NCBI GenBank assembly: GCA_963681505.1
Contig: OY811991.1
Location: 5,246,555-5,310,554, forward strand
Length of the DNA stretch: 64,000 nucleotides
Source: Eunapius fragilis
Lineage: Eukaryota > Porifera > Demospongiae > Spongillida > Spongillidae
Direction of reading: 5' to 3'
Shown: one piece after another, positions 46,244 to 62,403 of the stretch
How the letters are laid out: the number at the start of each line of letters is the position of its first letter
How positions within the stretch are numbered: position 1 is the first letter of the stretch
Made by a program: the position numbers and the translations under genes
The notes under the pieces: generated by a model
What the model saw: the letters and a program-made list of their open reading frames with translations, nothing else
Database searches by the model: none
What the model was told of the DNA's origin: nothing

Positions 46244-46812
46244 CATGACGAATCTCTTAGGATTTTCCCCCCCTTCCCACAGGGGGGGTTTATATTACTG
46301 AGGACATCAATTAGGCATTGGCAGGTGTGTTGATTGGGCAAGTTCATGTATGTCTATACAAATTTCACTTTTTACATGTATTACTCTGCGTCTTCACGCT
46401 CGCACCTTGTAACATTCTCTATTGCACTGGATTTGTAAGACCCAGGAAAGTGAGATGGGTGGGGGGGGGGGGGGGGGGAGAGAACACTGACCGGCTGCTC
46501 CCCGTGACCTTCCTTAGTGACCTTCCTTATCGTGTCCGCAGAGTGCTTTCATTCATGATCTCACACAATCGATGAATGCTGCCTCAAATGTGCTGCGGTT
46601 TTGCCTGTTTTCAATGCTTCTCGTGTAAACGTACTTGCATTGTTATATTACCAAGGATTTACGGACCGTATGAAGTATATGCTTGCGCGCAGGCATGCAT
46701 GTGACTCGCTCAAATTGTGGCTATAATAATACAGGTAAATAGTGTGTTAGCCACATAGATTGATGACCTACGTCAATATTCATGATAATATGAAATCACG
46801 GCGTCGGTTAAA
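46244..46812. other. 3' flank of the F-box gene
   Basis: Holds a poly-G run near 46460..46478 and no recognised gene. TTAAA at 46808..46812 is the left target copy of the next element. Confidence 0.4.
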
Positions 46813-47638
46813 CCAAGGACACTTAATTATTACAAGGACACTTAATTATTACATGGACTGGAAACCACCGCGTAACGTAATACAATAAATTGTCGCAATC
46901 CTCGTTGCGCCTCGTTCGCAACTTTTCAGACAAAAAAAGGCTTTTGTGAAGTTGTCTTAGCTTTGGAGTGGCTTACAGTTACAGAAAGCTGTTCTTTTGT
47001 TGAGGTAAACCCGTTAAAAGTCTTAAAGATAACGTTAACATACGGGTCTTAGCTTCTACGTGCATATTTGCCTCGCTACGCTACTTTGGTTAGGCCCCTG
47101 GACACACCGATGAGTAGACATTTGTTATGAAAGGTGTTTCCAGCGCTTAATGGTATGATACAAGTCCTATGTTAGTTTGTATTGAAAAGGATGTTTCTTA
47201 AAGTAAGGGCAAACGATTTTAATCGAACGATGCGCATGTTTTGTTGTCAGGCCACTGCAAATATGGTAATAGTTATGGCCTTATTTAACGTTTCACAGTA
47301 TACCAGGATGGTTTCTCTAAGTCCAGATTATATTTACATGATGAATGAACCTATGTTTATTTCTATACATTGCCTTGAACTGATGTTTATTAATTATTGG
47401 TTCATTGCTTATTTTGAATTAGCGATGCCAAAAATGCAGAAAGGGAAGCGAAGAATGGTTTATACATAACAAAAATCAACGTCGCAGCACCCCAGACAAG
47501 TCCCAGTCTTCTGATGCACTATAACAGTCATATCGTCGTGTACATGTACTAATAACTCATTAATAATTCATGAGCAACGAGGATAGCGACATGAATTTAT
47601 TGTGGTTTCCAGTCCATGTAATAATTAAGTGTCCTTGG
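46813..47638. mobile_element. Non-autonomous TTAA-type DNA transposon with about 70-bp inverted repeats
   Basis: Ends CCAAGGACACTTAATTATTAC and the reverse complement at 47638. The inverted repeats continue inward through 'catggactggaaaccac', 'aataaatt' and 'cctcgttgc'. Flanked by TTAAA on both sides (46808..46812, 47639..47643), compatible with a TTAA-targeting piggyBac- or Kolobok-like element. The left repeat has a 20-bp duplication (aaggacacttaattattac). The internal 95-codon frame (47182..47469) has no known domain. Confidence 0.7.
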
Positions 47639-47643
47639 TTAAA

Positions 47644-48148
47644 CTTCGACAGGCTGGAAACGATGAGTATGAATTCCGACCCTGTTAATAGCATTGGTTG
47701 AATCTTAACGGCTGTATTAATTAACTCCAAAAAGGATACATGTCTATCTAGGCGTTGAACTTAGTAAGTTGTCTCGTATCCAGACCTGCTTGCGTCACAG
47801 CTGCGGATGTATTACACCACCAATAGCACTCGTTCCCATTTCAACCGCAGCTGCTAGGCTAGTTCCCAGGCCCAACATTTGCTCAACCTATTGGTCCCTT
47901 TCACTTTTTTTTCTGCCAACAGTACCAATCAGTTCAGATACATCCTTAGTGGTCAGATAGCCAAAGAAAGTATCAGGTGGGGAAGGGAAGTAGTACCTTA
48001 TATCAGGCTCAATAAACAAACAGTAAGCCTAGTTGGGCATGATGTCCTTCATACATGACCCAGATTATTACTACAGCAGATGCATTCACTATGAAGGATT
48101 CAAGGAGGGAATATGCTTAAGAAAGGCGGCATAATCTCCATGCAAGGG
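47644..48148. other. Unassigned stretch
   Basis: No gene. 'tgtctcgtatccagacctgc' near 47777 resembles the end of the MULE-like MITE at 24732, so a solo end or decayed copy is possible. Confidence 0.35.
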
Positions 48149-48485
48149 CAGGGGCGGATACAGGGTTTTCCAAAAGGGGGGGTTGAGACCCGCAATACGG
48201 AATGCGGGGGGGAGAGGGGGGGTGCTGTCCGCTTTAGACCCGACACGAAAAGTGGGAGGTGCTGCCCGCTTCAGGCCCGATACAAAAAGCGGGGGGAGGG
48301 GGTGCTGTCCGCTTCAGACCCGATATGAAAAGCGGGGGGGTGCTGTCCAGCGCTTCAGGCTGATACAAAAAGCGGGGAAGGGGGAGGGGCTGTTTAGCAG
48401 AAGAGGGGGCGTTACCATATATGAAAGGGGGGGTTGCAACCCCCAAACCCCCCCCCCCCCCCCCCCCCCCCCGGATCCGCCTCTG
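48149..48485. mobile_element. hAT-like MITE with CAGGGGCGGAT ends, 5-bp duplication AAGGG
   Basis: Ends CAGGGGCGGATACAGG and GGATCCGCCTCTG, flanked by AAGGG at 48144..48148 and 48486..48490. Inside are tandem modules 'gatacaaaaagcggggg...gtgctgtccgctt', the same design as the element at 18201..18592. No coding capacity. Confidence 0.75.
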
Positions 48486-48642
48486 AAGGGGTCCGCGTTG
48501 ATTCATAACTGAGTACCAGAAACACATTCAGATTTGATTGATGAGGGGGTTATAGCTAGCAATAATCTGCGGCATAAAAAATCACACACACAGTGACTCA
48601 GGACTGTACTGGCACACTTGAGCAGTGACATCCTTAAAAATG

Positions 48643-49537
48643 TCACTGCAGTTCAAAGGTGTAACACCTTCTCTCCCACACCTGATTGGTCGGATCAGCC
48701 AAGGTCTTCTCTGTAAAGGTCACCACTCCATGCCTGTCCACCAGTACCACGGTGCTGGTCCTGAAGAAAGGTGAGCTAAAGCCAATGGTACACTACAGAT
48801 GGAGCATCTTCACCTGGTACCATAGAGCTGGTCCCCGGCTAGGGCTGGTTGGACACACACAGAATTCAGGGACTTCACAAGTTCTTCAGAGAAGCCAGTG
48901 TCAGGAACATTGGGGTCTGGATGAAGGCTGCAAGGAAATAATTCTGTATGGTACGGTACACATTTATGCTTTGTGTGTGTGTGTGTGCGTGCGTGTGTGT
49001 GCAACCATATGTCTGGTACACACACACACATCAAATTCACACACCACACACAATGTACAGCTGTACCATGTGGCATCTACTAGCAGCTGCAATAGCCTGT
49101 CGGTTAGGTCCTCCTTTGAATAGGAAGGAGTTACCGTGGAGACAATGGTGGCAAACTGCTCTCGTCCGTAGACCACCTTCCTCCAAGGGCAGTCCAATCC
49201 CGCATTGCTCAGACCATAGGTTCCAGGAGAGAGGGTCTGCTCCTGTGATCCCACCACGTTGGTGCAGTAAGCAGCCTCCTTGGGACCACTGGTGGGAGGG
49301 AGACATGTGGCCATGGAGGAGGAAGAAAATGATTTTTAGGGTTAGGGTTAGGGTTAGGAGAAGGAAGATGAGGAGCAGGAGGAAGATGAGGAGGAGGAGG
49401 AAGATGAGGAGGAAGATGAGGAGGAGGAAGATGAGGAGGAGGATGAGGAGGATGAAGAGGAGGATGAAGAGGAGGATGAAGAGGAGGATGAAGAGGAGGA
49501 TGAAGAGGAGGAGGATGATGAGGAGGAAGAGGAAGAG

Positions 49538-49572
<35 letters not shown>

Positions 49573-50204
49573 GGAGGATGAAGATGAGGAGGATGAGGAG
49601 CAACAAGCAGAATTAATATAAAGTCTTCATGTTGTATGTAACCAGTACTGTGTTATGCTTACAGAAGCCGGCAAGCCTCTCTCATTACCTCAGCTGCGCA
49701 GTCACGAGGTTAAATCCGTTATAGTCGGTCCCATGCGTCAAAACGCTCCTGGAGTACTCTGCTGGGGACGAGGAACCCAGCAAAAAGTCGGTGACAATTT
49801 GTCCTACATGATGCGGGGGGTGGGGGGAGAGGGTGGAGCCGTGCATGGAACGCCGAAGGTACGGTATTTGCCAACCTCTGCTGGCAGCTTTAGGGTTGAT
49901 GTCTCTAGCGTGACATCTAACGTTCGTCAATGCACTGAAGCGCCCTGTAGTAGTAATCCCAAGCCATGTGCTCAAAACGTTCGGACTGCGGTAGAACACG
50001 TCTCTACCTGAAAGAAATGTACACCTTACGGCAGTGAAGGTTAAATATGTACAAGGCGCGACCAGCTAGGATAGTTGGGTGATCACTCCAGAAGCATGCT
50101 GGTGCCGTTGGCCTGCTGAAGAACTCATCTCTGTTATTAGCAGCGATGAGAACATACGGAAAGGCGGGGTCCGTTGGTTGGTAGGACAGAAATAGGATGC
50201 ACAT
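48643..50204 (-). CDS. TANGO2: TANGO2 homologue (NRDE family), six exons, 280 aa
   Basis: Exons on the minus strand: 50063..50204, 49876..50007, 49689..49803, 49067..49288, 48814..48927, 48643..48760. All introns are GT-AG, phases agree, and the total is 843 bp. The start is MCILFLS with Cys2, as in the Ntn-hydrolase-like NRDE family, followed by NNRDEFFSRP. Later conserved blocks are TWLGITTTGRFSALTN, YNGFNLVTA, LSPGTYGLSNAGLDCPWRK, YGTRTSTVVLVDRHG and VTFTEKTL. Length is close to the human protein (276 aa). Members are linked to haem trafficking and to mitochondrial and Golgi homeostasis; the biochemical role is unsettled. The first intron is 55 bp. Shares a 71-bp divergent promoter with POLDIP2. 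Confidence 0.93.
49320..49616. repeat. Purine-rich repeat with a TTAGGG telomere-like run, TANGO2 intron 3
   Basis: 'tttagggttagggttagggttagg' (about 49337..49359) is three to four tandem TTAGGG units. It is followed by about 250 bp of GGA/GAA/GAT-rich sequence. The Arg/Lys-rich + frame and Leu-rich - frame are artefacts; it lies entirely within the intron between 49289 and 49688. Confidence 0.85.
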
Positions 50205-50275
50205 TCGTTGTACGGTACCCAGACCTACGTCATGTGCGTTAAAATTAATAACCTTTGTTTTTGTATTATAATATT
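50205..50275. promoter_or_regulatory. Bidirectional promoter region, TANGO2 / POLDIP2
   Basis: Only 71 bp separate the two divergent start codons, so the 5' UTRs and core promoters must overlap or be very short. AT-rich on the POLDIP2 side ('tttttgtattataatatt'); no classical TATA box placed with confidence. Confidence 0.6.
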
Positions 50276-51061
50276 ATGGTTCTTCGCCGGCTTTGTTTAA
50301 GATGGTTGGGAATAAACAACCGTAAGCTTCATTGTCATCCATCTGGTCTACAGCGGTGAGCATTCTCACTTTCACACAAACACGTACCGACTAAGAATCT
50401 ATTTAAAGCCCACCTTTTTGTCTACAGCTTAGTGGAAGTAGGAAAACTGGAAACTCCGCAGGCTGACGACCGCTACAAGGCCGGACAGGTTAGCTTGTCT
50501 GCGCTCAGCACCATGAAACCTATCTAACATTTGTGACCTAGCTGTTCTTACACCGCGTATTTGGTTATCGCGGTGTGATCCTCTTGCCCTGGACGGCGCG
50601 AGTGTTCGACAGAGACCTGCACGGAGGAACAGCGTAAAAGCATCTCCATTCTACAAAGAGCGCACCTTATCCGTTTTTTTTTTTGTTTTGTTTTTTTTAC
50701 TGCAGTGCTAACAAGGATAAAGACCTTATAGGTCAGGAACAACTGAAGGGCCTCAAAGCAGAGGAGTTTGCCTATTACCAAGTACTTATCGACCAAAGAG
50801 ACTTCCCATACGTTGTAAGTGCAAGTCACGTGGGAAACCAGCTACGTGGAAGGGGCATGCCATATTTTTTCTTCTTGTTCCACACATGTACTCATTCATG
50901 CATACATTGCTGATGCATTTTACATGCATGCACGCCCAATCATCTCGGGATTCACAGCGTAGCCAACCAGAGGGTATCACTTTTCTTGCAGACAAGGACA
51001 ATTCCTCTTTGTACACAGTTTCAGGTGCAGTGGGGGGAAGTTGGGTAAAGAAATATGGTGT

Positions 51062-51113
<52 letters not shown>

Positions 51114-52581
51114 TTGGGGAAAGTCAGAGGGGTTGTGGTTTGTATGGATGTGTTGTATGATATATGTGTGTGGAAAGGGTGACATTTTGTGTACCAATGG
51201 GCATGGTCTCCTCCCCAGGCCTTGACTACATAAGCCATGAAGAGGTGCTTCCTTACACGTCTACAGATACTGATGAACCATTTCGACATGAGCTGTTTGA
51301 TCAGTTCCTAGTACCGTCAGCTGATGAGACCAGTGAGTCAAACCTTGGCCTTTATTTTGAGTTCAGCTCTGACTTTAATGTTCATAGATCCTTTTTGCCT
51401 CTGAGCATAACCCCATGACTTCTGAGCATAACCCCTTGACATCTGAGCATAACACCTTGACATCTGAGCATAACACCTTGACATCTGAGCATAACCCCTT
51501 GACTTCTGAGCATAACCCCATGACTTCTGAGCATAACCTGGTAACCCCATGACTTCTGAGCATAACCTCTTGACTTGTGAGTGTGAGTACATTTTTTGTA
51601 TAACACCTTGATAACCCTATGACCTTGGGAGCATCATGTGGTTTATGTGTATGACACCAGAGAAGTGAACAATGGGATTAATTAGATATCTGGGGGGGGG
51701 GGGGGACCAGTTCACCCTAAAATTGTCCCGCCTTCCTCCACCCTCCCCCTCCCCCAGAGATCTCCTACGCTCCAAGGGACTCTCTCAGGGCCTGGCAGGA
51801 AAAGAACATCCAGTGGTTGGAGTGGACAGATGTGCACAGGGAGACCACCAGAGGTATCAAGGTCACCGTCATCCCCTTCTACGTTGGGTACAAGGCGAGC
51901 AGTTCCAGCACCACTGGCGGCCACGTCCACTGGTGGCGCTACAACATCAGACTTGAGAACCTGACGGGGGAGAGAGTGCAGCTGCGTGAACGCTACTGGA
52001 AGATATTTAGCACCTCGGGGACACTCGAGACTGTGAAAGGGAAGGGGGTGGTTGGTCAGGTGAGCAAGTGAGAGGGGCTTGGTAGGTCAGGTGAGCAAGT
52101 GGGAGGGACTTGGTTAGTTAGGTGAGCAAGTGGGAGGGGCTAACCTGGTCATGTGAGGCTTGGTTGGTCAGTTGAGCAAGTGGGAGGAGGGGCTTGGTTG
52201 GTCAGGTGAGCAAAAGGGAAGGGGGTGGTTAGTCAGGTGAGCAAATGGGAGGGGCTTGGTTAGTTAGGTGAGCAAGTGGGAGGGGCTTGGTTGGTCATGT
52301 GAGGCTTGGTTGGTCAGTTGAGCAAGTGGGAGGAGGGGCTTGTTTGGTCAGGTGAGCAGATGGATGAAAGAAAGTGGCATACTTAATCAAGTGAATAGGA
52401 TGAAGGGTGTGTGTCCTTGAGACTCATGTGATATTTGTTTCCTCCTTATGACTTGTTTGCAACCCACTTATCATGAGCAGGAGCCTATCTTGACGTCTCG
52501 GCAGTCGGCCTTCCAGTACAGCAGCCATGTATCCCTCCAGTCACCAAGTGGTCACATGTGGTAGGCTGTGTACCTGTGCAT

Positions 52582-52642
<61 letters not shown>

Positions 52643-52776
52643 CATGCACGTGGCATGTTTACCCACCTTTCGTCTACTACAGGGGCTCCTTCAGGATGGA
52701 GCGGCAGGATGGCAAACTATTCGACGTGCGCATACCGCCATTTATGCTGGAGAGCAACCGTAGCAGAAACAAATAG
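50276..52776 (+). CDS. POLDIP2: POLDIP2 homologue, nine exons, 332 aa
   Basis: Exons: 50276..50355, 50428..50488, 50542..50633, 50706..50814, 50958..51024, 51219..51332, 51758..52059, 52481..52560, 52683..52776 (999 bp, phases consistent). The N terminus MVLRRLCLRWLGINNRK is basic and amphipathic, as expected for mitochondrial import. Exons 2-5 encode a YccV/hemimethylated-DNA-binding-like domain (YRGVILLPWTARVFDRD, YYQVLIDQRDFPY). Exon 6 holds LDYISHEEVLPYTSTD. Exons 7-9 hold the ApaG/DUF525 domain (WTDVHRETTRGIKVTVIPFY, HVHWWRYNIRLEN, SGTLETVKGKGVVG, FDVRIPPFMLESN). Human POLDIP2 (368 aa) binds DNA polymerase delta p50 and PCNA and acts in mitochondria with ClpXP. AATAAA at 53015..53020. 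Confidence 0.95.
51061..51112. repeat. (GT)n microsatellite, POLDIP2 intron 5
   Basis: About 25 GT units between exons 5 and 6. Confidence 0.9.
51400..51580. repeat. 21-bp minisatellite, POLDIP2 intron 6
   Basis: About eight copies of 'tctgagcataaccccttgact' (variants ccatgact, accttgaca). 21 is a multiple of 3, so both strands have open frames, but they lie inside an intron. Confidence 0.85.
52060..52375. repeat. 32-bp minisatellite copying the exon 7 splice donor, POLDIP2 intron 7
   Basis: Units of the type 'ggtcaggtgagcaagtgggaggggcttggtt' repeat about nine times directly after the true donor at 52060. CAG|GTGAGCA is repeated at least four more times, and 52210..52236 also copies the last exon bases (gggaagggggtggtt). 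The array evidently grew from the exon-intron junction. Confidence 0.8.
52585..52640. repeat. (GT)n microsatellite, POLDIP2 intron 8
   Basis: About 27 GT units shortly after the exon 8 donor. Confidence 0.9.
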
Positions 52777-53164
52777 GGGCGTGTCTGCCCCTCCCCCTTC
52801 CGTCACATCACCAATTATGTATTGTCTTATTTTGTTCAAGGATTTTTAAAGCCTTGGTTCATGCAGATCAGATCCACTATATTTCTTGATTCATGCAGAT
52901 CAGAGCTTTTCATCTGACTAGACTACTCCGGCTGTAACCATCTCTGTTTATTTTTCGTTATAGCGGACTGTCGTTAAGGGATGCTGCTGTTGCTATGGTA
53001 TATTGAAGCTAGATAATAAAACAATTGTGATAGGCAAGCCCGTGTGTCGATGGGCCTCAGGCACTTGATAACTGGGTTTTCGGTGCTTGCAAACTTAGCA
53101 TGTATGAACTGATGGCACGTGTCGTACATGCATTCGTTTTTTAGATAATTTTTTAAAAAATACT

Positions 53165-53835
53165 ATGTTCGGTTTCAGCGTCCGGTTGGTCTCCAACTGT
53201 AACTTTTCTACCTCAAACGGCGTACGTGTACGTACTTCCCCAAGGAAGTTTACAACTAGACTGTGTGGTGGCGGACGGCCCACCATCACATGGTGCAGGG
53301 GCGGGGCTCCCCTGATCGCCTTCAAAGGGAGCTTGGCAAACGGTTCCCTGGTGATATCCAGCGTGACGGACGGGTTGCTAATGCTGGCGTCCAGTATCAG
53401 TGTGTCGCCACCAACAGCTTTGGCACAGTCCTAGGTCCCATGGTGAAGGTGTATACCACCTGTAAGTAGTGAGAATTTTTCATGAATTTTTCTCACACGT
53501 TCCAACCTCACTCGGTCGCGGGTATTTATCAAGGACCAGTGAGCGTCACCTACTTCGTCGAAAGCGCTGCATTTGGCGCCGACTTGGACGATCTCGCCCT
53601 GTACTGCAACATGCATGATATTCGGCAGTAACGTCCCGCTGAGCATAGCGTGGTGTGACGACCAAAACCGCACCATCCTCAACGACGGGACCCACTTCAC
53701 GTACCTTGACGGAGGCATGTACCTCGTTATCTACGCCTTCAGTCCGCTTTGGACCGCAGTAAGAAAATTTCACTGCGGAGTCACCAACCAATCATTACAA
53801 CCTCTGGGGACTCCAACACAGTACACCCTCAATAC
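53165..53835 (+). pseudogene. Ig-like domain coding segments, frame-disrupted
   Basis: An exon-like block follows acceptor 'cggtttcag'. It encodes an Ig fold spread over three frames: WSPTVTFLPQTAYVYV and LQLDCVVADG; then GRPTITWCRGGAPL and NGSLVISSVTDG; then AGVQYQCVATNSFGTVLGP. The B-strand Cys, the W and the F-strand YQC are recognisable, and the donor GTAAGT follows at 53462. A second Ig-like block lies at 53600..53800 (SNVPLSIAWCDD, then FHCGVTN). The two one-base slips in the first domain mean either a decayed gene or indel errors in the assembly. Typical of Ig-superfamily cell-surface proteins; identity unknown. It may form one gene with the proline-rich frame downstream. Confidence 0.5.
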
Positions 53836-53864
53836 TTCTGGTCTGTTTCACCAGAGATACTGCA

Positions 53865-54040
53865 TAATCTCTTGGCCAAGACTCTTGGGCAAGATGCTCA
53901 ATATCTTGCCCGGGAAGCCAAGATCTTGCTACAGAGCCCCAAGGGTCTTGCCCAGGATCTCAACTAATGAGATCTTTGGGCAAGACCGCGCAAGATCTTG
54001 CCATAGATTATATATATAAGTGCCTTGGCCAAGAAATTCT
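53865..54040. repeat. Small palindrome-rich repeat, possible MITE
   Basis: Begins 'tcttggccaagac' and ends 'ccttggccaagaa', with internal 'aagatcttg' palindromes and repeated 'ttgggcaaga'. About 170 bp. Target duplication not found. Confidence 0.4.
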
Positions 54041-54120
54041 TGCTGGGATATAAAAAGTATCTCTGGTTTCACTCGATCGCTCAAAAAAAGTTTTACTTAA
54101 ACTCCTTTATAGGCTACTAC

Positions 54121-54424
54121 AGCACCCAGCCATATGCGTACAAGCCCCTGCAGGATGCAGCACCCAGCCATATGCGTACAAGCCCCTGCAGGATGCAGCA
54201 CCCAGCCATATGTGTACAAGCCCCTGCAGGATGCAGCACCCAGCCATATGTGTACAAGCCCCTGCAGGATGCAGCACCCAGCCATATGTGTACAAGCCCC
54301 TGCAGGATGCAGCACCCAGCCATATGTGTACAAGTCCCTGCAGGATGCAGCACCCAGCCATATTTGTACAAGCCCCTGCAGGATGCAGCACCCAGCCATA
54401 TGTGTACAAGTCCCTGCAGGATGT
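54121..54424. repeat. 38-bp minisatellite, eight copies
   Basis: Unit 'agcacccagccatatg' + 'tgtacaagcccctgcaggatgc'; starts at 54121, 54159, 54197, 54235, 54273, 54311, 54349 and 54387. 38 is not a multiple of 3, so each unit shifts frame; all three + frames stay open. Ends abruptly at 'ggatgtcatggcac', where coding-like sequence resumes. Confidence 0.9.
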
Positions 54425-56081
54425 CATGGCACATGAAGGAGACAGCAACGTTACATTCTCCTACATAGCCGCCAGCGTTGGAGCAGTCAGCACATTCTGC
54501 CTGATCTCCTTCTCGCCCCCTGGCTCAGAGGAGAGGAGTTTGAACCAGCGGCAGAAGGGCATATGTACTCTGAATGGACCTCCCCTGACCCTGAACAACA
54601 GTGGGACCACTGTACTGTTCTTGGTGGATTATGGACCAGTTGGTCTTCATGTTCCTTTCCATGGAACTGCACCACCTCCACCTCCCCATGTACCTGCTGC
54701 ACCACCTCCACCTCCCCATGTACCTGCTGCACCACCTCCACCTCCACATGTACCTGTTGCACCACCTCCACCTCCCCATGTACCTGCTGCACCACCTCCA
54801 CCTCCACATGTACCTGCTGCACCACCTCCACCTCCCCATGTACCTGTTGCACCACCTCCACCTCCACATGTACCTGTTGCACCACCTCCACCTCCCCATG
54901 TACCTGTTGCACCACCTCCACCTCCCCATGTACCTGTTGCACCACCTCCACCTCCCCATGTACCTGTTGCACCACCTCCACCTCCACATGTACCTGCTGC
55001 ACCACCTCCACCTCCACATGTACCTGCTGCACCACCTCCACCTCCCCATGTACCTGTTGCACCACCTCCACCTCCCCATGTACCTGTTGCACCACCTCCA
55101 CCTCCACATGTACCTACTGCACCACCTCCACCTCCCCATGTACCTGTTGCACCACCTCCACCTCCCCATGTACCTGCTGCACCACCTCCACCTCCACATG
55201 TACCTGTTGCACCACCTCCACCTCCACATGTACCTGTTGCACCACCTCCACCTCCCCATGTACCTGCTGCACCACCTCCACCTCCACATGTACCTGCTGC
55301 ACCACCTCCACCTCCCCATGTACCTGCTGCACCACCTCCACCTCCCCATGTACCTGCTGCACCACCTCCACCTCCCCATGTACCTGCTGCACCACCTCCA
55401 CCTCCCCATGTACCTGCTGCACCACCTCCACCTCCACATGTACCTGTTGCACCACCTCCACCTCCACATGTACCTGTTGCACCACCTCCACCACCCCATG
55501 TACCTGCTGCACCACCTCCACCTCCACATGTACCTACTGCACCACCTCCACCTCCCCATGTACCTGCTGCACCACCTCCACCTCCCCATGTACCTGCTGC
55601 ACCACCTCCACCTCCCCATGTACCTGCTGCACCACCTCCACCTCCCCATGTACCTGCTGCACCACCTCCACCTCCACATGTACCTGTTGCACCACCTCCA
55701 CCTCCACATGTACCTGTTGCACCACCTCCACCTCCCCATGTACCTGCTGCACCACCTCCACCTCCACATGTACCTACTGCACCACCTCCACCTCCCCATG
55801 TACCTGCTGCACCACCTCCACCTCCACATGTACCTACAGCACCACCTCCACCTCCCCATGTACCTGCTGCACCACCTCCACCTCCCCATGTACCTGTTGC
55901 ACCACCTCCACCTCCCCATGTACCTACTGCACCACCTCCACCTCCCCATGTACCTGCTGCACCACCTCCACCTCCACATGTACCTGTTGCACCACCTCCA
56001 CCTCCCCATGTACCTGCTGCACCACCTCCACCTCCACATGTACCTGTTGCACCACCTCCACCTCCCCATGTACATGTTTAA
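54425..56081 (+). CDS. Proline-rich repeat protein segment (47 x APPPPPHVP[A/V/T]), probably a 3' exon
   Basis: The frame runs from EGDSNVTFSYIAA through SFSPPGSEERSLNQ, LTLNNSGTTVLFLVDYGP and VPFHGT into 47 perfect-length 10-residue repeats (30 bp, 54669..56078), and stops at TAA 56079..56081. The repeat varies almost only at position 10 (Ala/Val/Thr) and at one silent CCC/CCA site, so it is young or kept uniform. PPPPP motifs could bind SH3, WW or EVH1 domains. All three forward frames are open through the array; this one is preferred because it continues the upstream non-repeat ORF and gives a plausible low-complexity domain. The link to the Ig-like blocks upstream is inferred. Confidence 0.5.
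54669..56078. repeat. 30-bp minisatellite, 47 copies
   Basis: Unit 'gcaccacctccacctcc' + '(c/a)catgtacctg(c/t)t'. Exactly 30 bp each with no length variants across 1.4 kb. Larger-order blocks recur: the order of CCC/CCA and GCT/GTT variants repeats over several units, which suggests multi-unit duplications. Confidence 0.95.
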
Positions 56082-56511
56082 AGGGCTTGTTCTAAAGCAA
56101 TCATGTGCAGAGCACAGACAAATCCATTCAGAGCACACCATGAATTGTCCACTAAACCCATGCATGAATTTCAACATGTATATCTCTCTGTCCAGTATCG
56201 TTGTGGGTTGGGTTTGTTGGCATTACACAGTACTACAGTAGTAGTCGATAGCAGTTGTATTATTAGTGTTCACAGCAAGTGCTATGGTTTCTATAGTCAC
56301 CAATGTTTATGCTTATGACTGAGGCGTCGTAACGATTACATGAACTAGAGTAAATGATTAACTCTGCATGAGGGAAAAATCACTTAATACATACAAATGT
56401 GGTATGTATTATTTAAATAAGACATACAATAGATAGATTCCATCTACACACACACACACACACACACATGGAGGTATGGCAGGGCAAGAATAAGAAGGGG
56501 TTAAACAGAAG
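56082..56511. other. Intergenic, convergent with PRODH
   Basis: A short (CA)n near 56449..56468. No gene. Confidence 0.5.
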
Positions 56512-62299
<5,788 letters not shown>

Positions 62300-62403
62300 G
62301 TTGCGTCTGGTACACACCCTCTCAACGCCCTTTCGATTCGCGATCGTTTCTTGACAATTATACTGTGATTTCAGTAAATTGTACTCGGCCCCAGACTCAA
62401 AAG
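62300..62403. promoter_or_regulatory. Bidirectional promoter region, PRODH / TMEM199
   Basis: 104 bp between divergent start codons. No TATA box or CCAAT box placed with confidence. Confidence 0.6.

Noticed and set aside
45023-46347. Long ORFs overlapping the F-box gene in other frames
   Set aside because: GC-rich codon use of the F-box gene leaves other frames open; no domain in them.
47182-47469. 95-codon frame inside the TTAA element as a transposase
   Set aside because: No catalytic motif and too short; element judged non-autonomous.
49037-49616. Leu-rich minus ORF and Arg/Lys-rich plus ORF
   Set aside because: Simple purine-rich repeat inside TANGO2 intron 3.
54525-56241. Other long frames over the 30-bp array (Trp/Arg-rich minus, Thr/Ser/Cys-rich and His/Leu-rich plus)
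   Set aside because: A stop-free 30-bp unit opens all frames; only the proline frame continues a plausible upstream ORF.
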